Of a stretch of 64,000 nucleotides of DNA, positions 60,398 through 64,000 are shown in pieces; within the stretch, counting starts at the first letter, position 1; every line of letters begins with the position of its first letter. The stretch covers positions 28,658-92,657 of the forward strand of contig JANOVV010000069.1 in assembly GCA_031417555.1 (NCBI GenBank), written 5' to 3'. Source of the stretch: JADKIH01 sp031417555. GTDB taxonomy: Bacteria; Bacteroidota; Bacteroidia; AKYH767-A; 2013-40CM-41-45. A program made the translations under genes and the position numbers. A model generated the notes under the pieces. It saw nothing but the letters and a program-made list of their open reading frames with translations. It was not told where the DNA came from and ran no database searches.

Positions 60398-63072
60398 ATA
60401 ATGTAAAATACCCCGTTGACGATGCATACCTATTTTCAAAAGAAGATATATGCAAGCAGTTGAATGCAAATGCTGATAAGGGCTTAACTGATGCTGAAGT
60501 AAAAGAGCGTCAGGAAGCATTCGGAAAAAACAGTATCGAAGAGAAAAAAAGAAAAAATCCATTGCTTATTTTTCTTGCGCAGTTTGCAAGCCCGATGGTT
60601 TATATGTTGCTCGCGGCAGTGGCATTATCCTTCTTCTTCAAAGAGTGGCTGGATGGATTTGCAATTATCGCTGTCATCTTAATCAATGCAATTATTGGCT
60701 TCCTGATGGAGTTCCAGGCAGAGCGTTCAATGAATGCATTAAAGAAAATGACACAAGTAAATGCAAAAGTATTTCGTGATAACAAGCTCATTGAAATTGC
60801 TGCTTCGGAAATTGTGCCGGGAGATATTATTTTTATAGAAGCCGGAGATATGGTTCTTGCCGATGCACGTATTTTTAATTTCTCCCAATTTCAGGTTGAT
60901 GAATCTGCTTTAACAGGTGAATCCATGCCGGTTGATAAGCAGGATAAAGTTTTAGGAAAGGACACAACGCTTGCCGAGCGTGTGAATATGTTATACAAAG
61001 GAACCAATGTAACTAACGGAAATGCAAAAGCAATTGTAACAGGAATAGGAATGCAAACAGAGCTTGGCAAAATTGCTTCGATGGTACAAACTGCAGCACC
61101 TACAGTAACTCCGTTAGAAAAAAAACTGCAGGAGTTTAGCAAAAAACTCATACTAATAACAGTTGGACTTGTGGTAATGATTTTTGTTGCAGGGCTTTTA
61201 TATGGAGACCCTGTTATTGAAATGCTGAAAACATCCATTGCACTTGCTGTTGCAGCAATTCCCGAAGGACTTCCAATTGTTGCAACACTTGCTCTTGCAC
61301 AGGGAATGGTACGACTTGCAAAGAACAAGGTGATTGTAAAAAAACTTTCTGCTGTCGAAACTCTTGGCGGAACCAATGTGATTTGTACTGATAAAACAGG
61401 AACACTTACTCAAAATAAAATTGAAGTCACTGTTATTTCATCTGCCGAAGGCAAAGCAGAAGTTAAAGTTGATTTGAATAAGCGTAATGCGCCTTCGGAT
61501 GGCAAGAGCGGCGATTGGATAATTAAAATTGCTGTGTTATGTAACACAGCAAAGCTTGATTTAATAAATGGTGAAGCAAAGGAGGTAGGTGACCCGCTTG
61601 AAACAGCATTGCTAAAATTTGCTTACTCAGAAGGAATTGACATAGAACCTTACCGCACCAAGTATCCAAAAATAAAAGAGGAACCGTTTTCTTCAGAAAC
61701 AAGAATTATGGCAACGCTTCATAAATCGGAAGATAAAAATGTGATTACTGCCAAAGGGGGTGTGGATGAATTGTTGGCGAGATGCACGCACTATCTGGAA
61801 AGGGAAAAGCAAATTGAAATGGATGATGTGCAGAAAAAAAAATGGATTATTGAAGCAGAAAACTTTGCACAATCAGGATTGAGAATGATTGCAACAGCAT
61901 TTCGTGAAACCAGTGAAGTTCCCGAAAAATTATCAGAGCAACTTGTTTTTGCAGGATTAATCGGTATGCTCGACCCGTTGCGCGAAGAAGTAAAAGCTGC
62001 CATTGAGGAATGTAAATCAGCGGGGATAAATGTAATCATGATTACAGGCGACCATCCTGCTACTGCAAAAAATATCGGTTTGAAGCTGGGTTTGATTGAA
62101 TCAGAAAACGAAAATGTTTTGCATGGAAAAGATATGATGCAAAACGAAAACCTTTCCGTAGAAGAAAAACAGAAATGGATTAACACAAAAATATTTGCGC
62201 GGGTAAGCCCGAAACAAAAATTAGATTTGGTAACTGTTTTGCAGGAAAATCATTTTGTGGTGGGCATGACAGGCGATGGGGTGAATGATGCACCGGCATT
62301 AAAAAAAGCTGACATCGGAATAGCAATGGGCTTGCGCGGAACACAGGTAGCGCAGGAAGTTGCTGCAATGATTCTAAAAGATGATTCTTTCTCCTCCATT
62401 GTAGTTGCAATAAAACAAGGCAGAATAATTTTTGAAAACATCCGCATGTTTGTTGTATTTCTCCTTTCATGCAACATCAGCGAATTGCTGATAGTTTCGA
62501 TTGCATCTATTTTCAACCTGCATTTCGGTTTGTTCGCGCTGCAAATTTTATACATCAATCTAGTTACAGACGTGCTGCCCGCCTTGGCATTAGGTGTTAC
62601 CAAAGGAAGCGATGCCGTAATGAAGCAACCACCACGAAATGTTGATGAGCCTATTTTGGACCGCCAACGATGGATTTCGGTTTTTGTTTATTCTCTCGTG
62701 ATAATGGCTTGCACAATGGGTTCGGTTTTTTTCTCACACTATACTATTCATAATTCTGAATCATGGAATCCTGATTTGTGCAACAACATTTTGTTTATTA
62801 CTCTTATCCTTTGCCAACTTTTGCACGTGTTCAATATGACTACTGACAATTCAAAATCGTTTTTCAAAACTGAAATATTCAGAAACAAATATGTTTGGTA
62901 CGCGACGCTGCTTTGCCTCGTTATTTTACTTGTAGCGTATCTCGTTCCACCCATTGCAAAAGTTTTGTCACTACATTCCCCAAGCTGGAAAGACCTCGCC
63001 ATTATGTTTGGGTTCAGTCTTCTTTCACTTTTAATTAATCAAATTTTAAAACGAACTAAAATAATTTTATAA
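60394..63072 (+). CDS. Type IIA Ca2+-type P-type ATPase (PMR1/SERCA-like)
   Basis: The 892-residue protein has all P-type ATPase motifs: SALTGESMPV, PEGLP at 290-294, DKTGT starting at Asp333, TGDGVNDAPALKKADIG, and the M6 motif YINLVTDVLPALALG in which Asn and Asp match the calcium ligands of SERCA. The N-terminal Y-x-x-x-x-E-D-I and LNANADKGLTDAEV region is typical for bacterial PMR1-like pumps. It exports Ca2+ (or Mn2+) from the cytoplasm. It differs from the pump at 36373 in these ligands. The last base of its stop is the first base of the following metallo-hydrolase gene. Confidence 0.9.
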   Translation: MNNVKYPVDDAYLFSKEDICKQLNANADKGLTDAEVKERQEAFGKNSIEEKKRKNPLLIFLAQFASPMVYMLLAAVALSFFFKEWLDGFAIIAVILINAIIGFLMEFQAERSMNALKKMTQVNAKVFRDNKLIEIAASEIVPGDIIFIEAGDMVLADARIFNFSQFQVDESALTGESMPVDKQDKVLGKDTTLAERVNMLYKGTNVTNGNAKAIVTGIGMQTELGKIASMVQTAAPTVTPLEKKLQEFSKKLILITVGLVVMIFVAGLLYGDPVIEMLKTSIALAVAAIPEGLPIVATLALAQGMVRLAKNKVIVKKLSAVETLGGTNVICTDKTGTLTQNKIEVTVISSAEGKAEVKVDLNKRNAPSDGKSGDWIIKIAVLCNTAKLDLINGEAKEVGDPLETALLKFAYSEGIDIEPYRTKYPKIKEEPFSSETRIMATLHKSEDKNVITAKGGVDELLARCTHYLEREKQIEMDDVQKKKWIIEAENFAQSGLRMIATAFRETSEVPEKLSEQLVFAGLIGMLDPLREEVKAAIEECKSAGINVIMITGDHPATAKNIGLKLGLIESENENVLHGKDMMQNENLSVEEKQKWINTKIFARVSPKQKLDLVTVLQENHFVVGMTGDGVNDAPALKKADIGIAMGLRGTQVAQEVAAMILKDDSFSSIVVAIKQGRIIFENIRMFVVFLLSCNISELLIVSIASIFNLHFGLFALQILYINLVTDVLPALALGVTKGSDAVMKQPPRNVDEPILDRQRWISVFVYSLVIMACTMGSVFFSHYTIHNSESWNPDLCNNILFITLILCQLLHVFNMTTDNSKSFFKTEIFRNKYVWYATLLCLVILLVAYLVPPIAKVLSLHSPSWKDLAIMFGFSLLSLLINQILKRTKIIL

Positions 63073-64000
63073 TGGAAACAGAATCGAAAACAACTATTCA
63101 ATTTCTCGGTGCAGCTGGAACCGTAACAGGTTCCAAGTATTTAGTAAAAGCATTCGGAAAAAATATTTTAATAGACTGCGGATTATTCCAGGGACTAAAG
63201 CAGCTCCGCTTGATGAACTGGGATAATTTGCCAATTAACAGCAGCGAAATAGATGTTGTAATACTTACACACGGACATCTAGACCACTGCGGTTATTTAC
63301 CTCGATTAGTAAAAAGTGGGTTTAGCAAAAAAATTCTTGCAACAGAACCCACACTTGAAATAACAAAAGTGATTCTGGAAGACAGTGCTCGCATACAGGA
63401 AGAAGATGCTGAACGAGCAAATCAAGAAGGGTTTTCCAAACATAAGCCTGCCAAACCCTTGTACGATAAAAAAGATGTCGAAAAAACAATCCCTCATTTT
63501 TCGCCCCAACCTTTGGATAAATGGATTGAGCTATTTACGGATATTTCTGTCCGATTCAGATATAATGGTCACATCATCGGTGCAACTTTTGTCGAATTAA
63601 AACTCGCAAATAAAGTCATTGTTTTTTCCGGTGATATTGGAAGAGAAAATGATTCTCTTATGTATCCTCCACAAAATCCTGAACAAGCCGATATACTTTT
63701 AATCGAATCGACTTATGGCAACAAACTTCATCCTGAAAATGCGGAAGCTCATCTTGCTGAAGTGATAAATGAAGCGGCACAAAAGCAAGGAACTATCGTC
63801 ATTCCAAGTTTTGCTGTTGAACGCGCACAATTATTGATGTTTTTACTTTGGCAGTTAAGAAAGAAAAATGTAATCCCGCATATTCCTGTTTACATGGACA
63901 GTCCAATGGGAAAAAATGTATTGGATATTTTTCATCATAGCAAAGAATGGCATAAACTCTCAGTTGAAGATTGTAACGAAATGTGTAGGGATATTATCCT
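63072..64000 (+). CDS. Beta-CASP metallo-beta-lactamase-fold RNase-like protein (runs off the right edge)
   Basis: The frame starts at ATG 63072, overlapping the preceding stop by one base, and is open to the window edge (309 codons). It has the metallo-beta-lactamase motif THGHLDHCG (about residues 62-70), LGAAGTVTGSKYLV at the N-terminus, SGDIGRE and STYGN. These belong to the CPSF73/YSH1-type beta-CASP group that cleaves RNA. Residues 190-260 carry the beginning of the beta-CASP domain (IVIPSFAVERAQLLMFLL). An RNase fits the stress theme of the block. The C-terminal RNA-specificity domain lies beyond the window. Confidence 0.85.
   Translation, partial: METESKTTIQFLGAAGTVTGSKYLVKAFGKNILIDCGLFQGLKQLRLMNWDNLPINSSEIDVVILTHGHLDHCGYLPRLVKSGFSKKILATEPTLEITKVILEDSARIQEEDAERANQEGFSKHKPAKPLYDKKDVEKTIPHFSPQPLDKWIELFTDISVRFRYNGHIIGATFVELKLANKVIVFSGDIGRENDSLMYPPQNPEQADILLIESTYGNKLHPENAEAHLAEVINEAAQKQGTIVIPSFAVERAQLLMFLLWQLRKKNVIPHIPVYMDSPMGKNVLDIFHHSKEWHKLSVEDCNEMCRDII

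Overview
The window comes from an AT-rich member of the Bacteroidota. The evidence is the C-terminal sorting tails of the type IX secretion system on three secreted proteins (3424-4611, 16686-18374, 18381-20342), A-rich leaders without clear Shine-Dalgarno sites, at least one TAnnTTTG-type -7 element, and Bacteroidota-type families such as HYC_CC_PP, DUF3347 and DUF4136. I cannot name the genus. All family names are from reading the translations; no search was run.

Region 1 (1-15.8 kb) looks like an integrated accessory island. It holds defence-like and uncharacterised genes: a beta-flower repeat protein, a frameshifted nuclease-like gene, a four-gene plus-strand operon (AAA ATPase, uracil-DNA-glycosylase-fold protein with an extra C-terminal domain, WYL regulator, second UDG-fold protein), a McrB-type restriction operon with a PD-(D/E)XK partner and a third small gene, and a tyrosine recombinase. 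Its right edge is marked at 15774-15828 by the 3' part of a tRNA-Leu(UAA) gene cut at the anticodon stem, followed by a strong hairpin. A second, different tRNA 3' end lies on the other strand at 14016-14041.

Region 2 (16.1-35.5 kb) is a copper-handling block on the plus strand. It encodes two multicopper oxidases (one with a type IX tail, one fused to a CopB-like barrel), a galactose/glyoxal-oxidase-type copper radical oxidase with all five copper ligands, small Cys-rich HYC_CC_PP proteins, GPHGG-domain and DUF3347 proteins, an ArsR repressor, and a CusA/TolC/CusB/CusB efflux operon whose cusA is split by an apparent one-base frameshift.

Region 3 (35.6-64 kb) looks like a stress and low-energy survival block interleaved with further metal genes. 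It encodes a universal stress protein, two type II P-type ATPases, a 2901-residue cyclic-glucan-synthase-like enzyme, a third HYC_CC_PP protein, CopZ, an NhaC-type antiporter, PEP synthase, an MgtC/DUF4010 membrane protein, PPK2, D-lactate dehydrogenase, an archaeal-type (type II) GAPDH, several small envelope proteins, an ATP-cone/restriction-endonuclease fusion and a beta-CASP metallo-hydrolase that runs off the window. Several genes overlap by ATGA. Palindromes of the form TGAT-N4-ATCA, the core of CRP/FNR-type boxes, recur in the promoters of regions 2 and 3 and suggest shared control, possibly by oxygen or redox. Gene remnants (ppsA start, NTF2-like protein, possible copper ATPase) show that the block has been rearranged.
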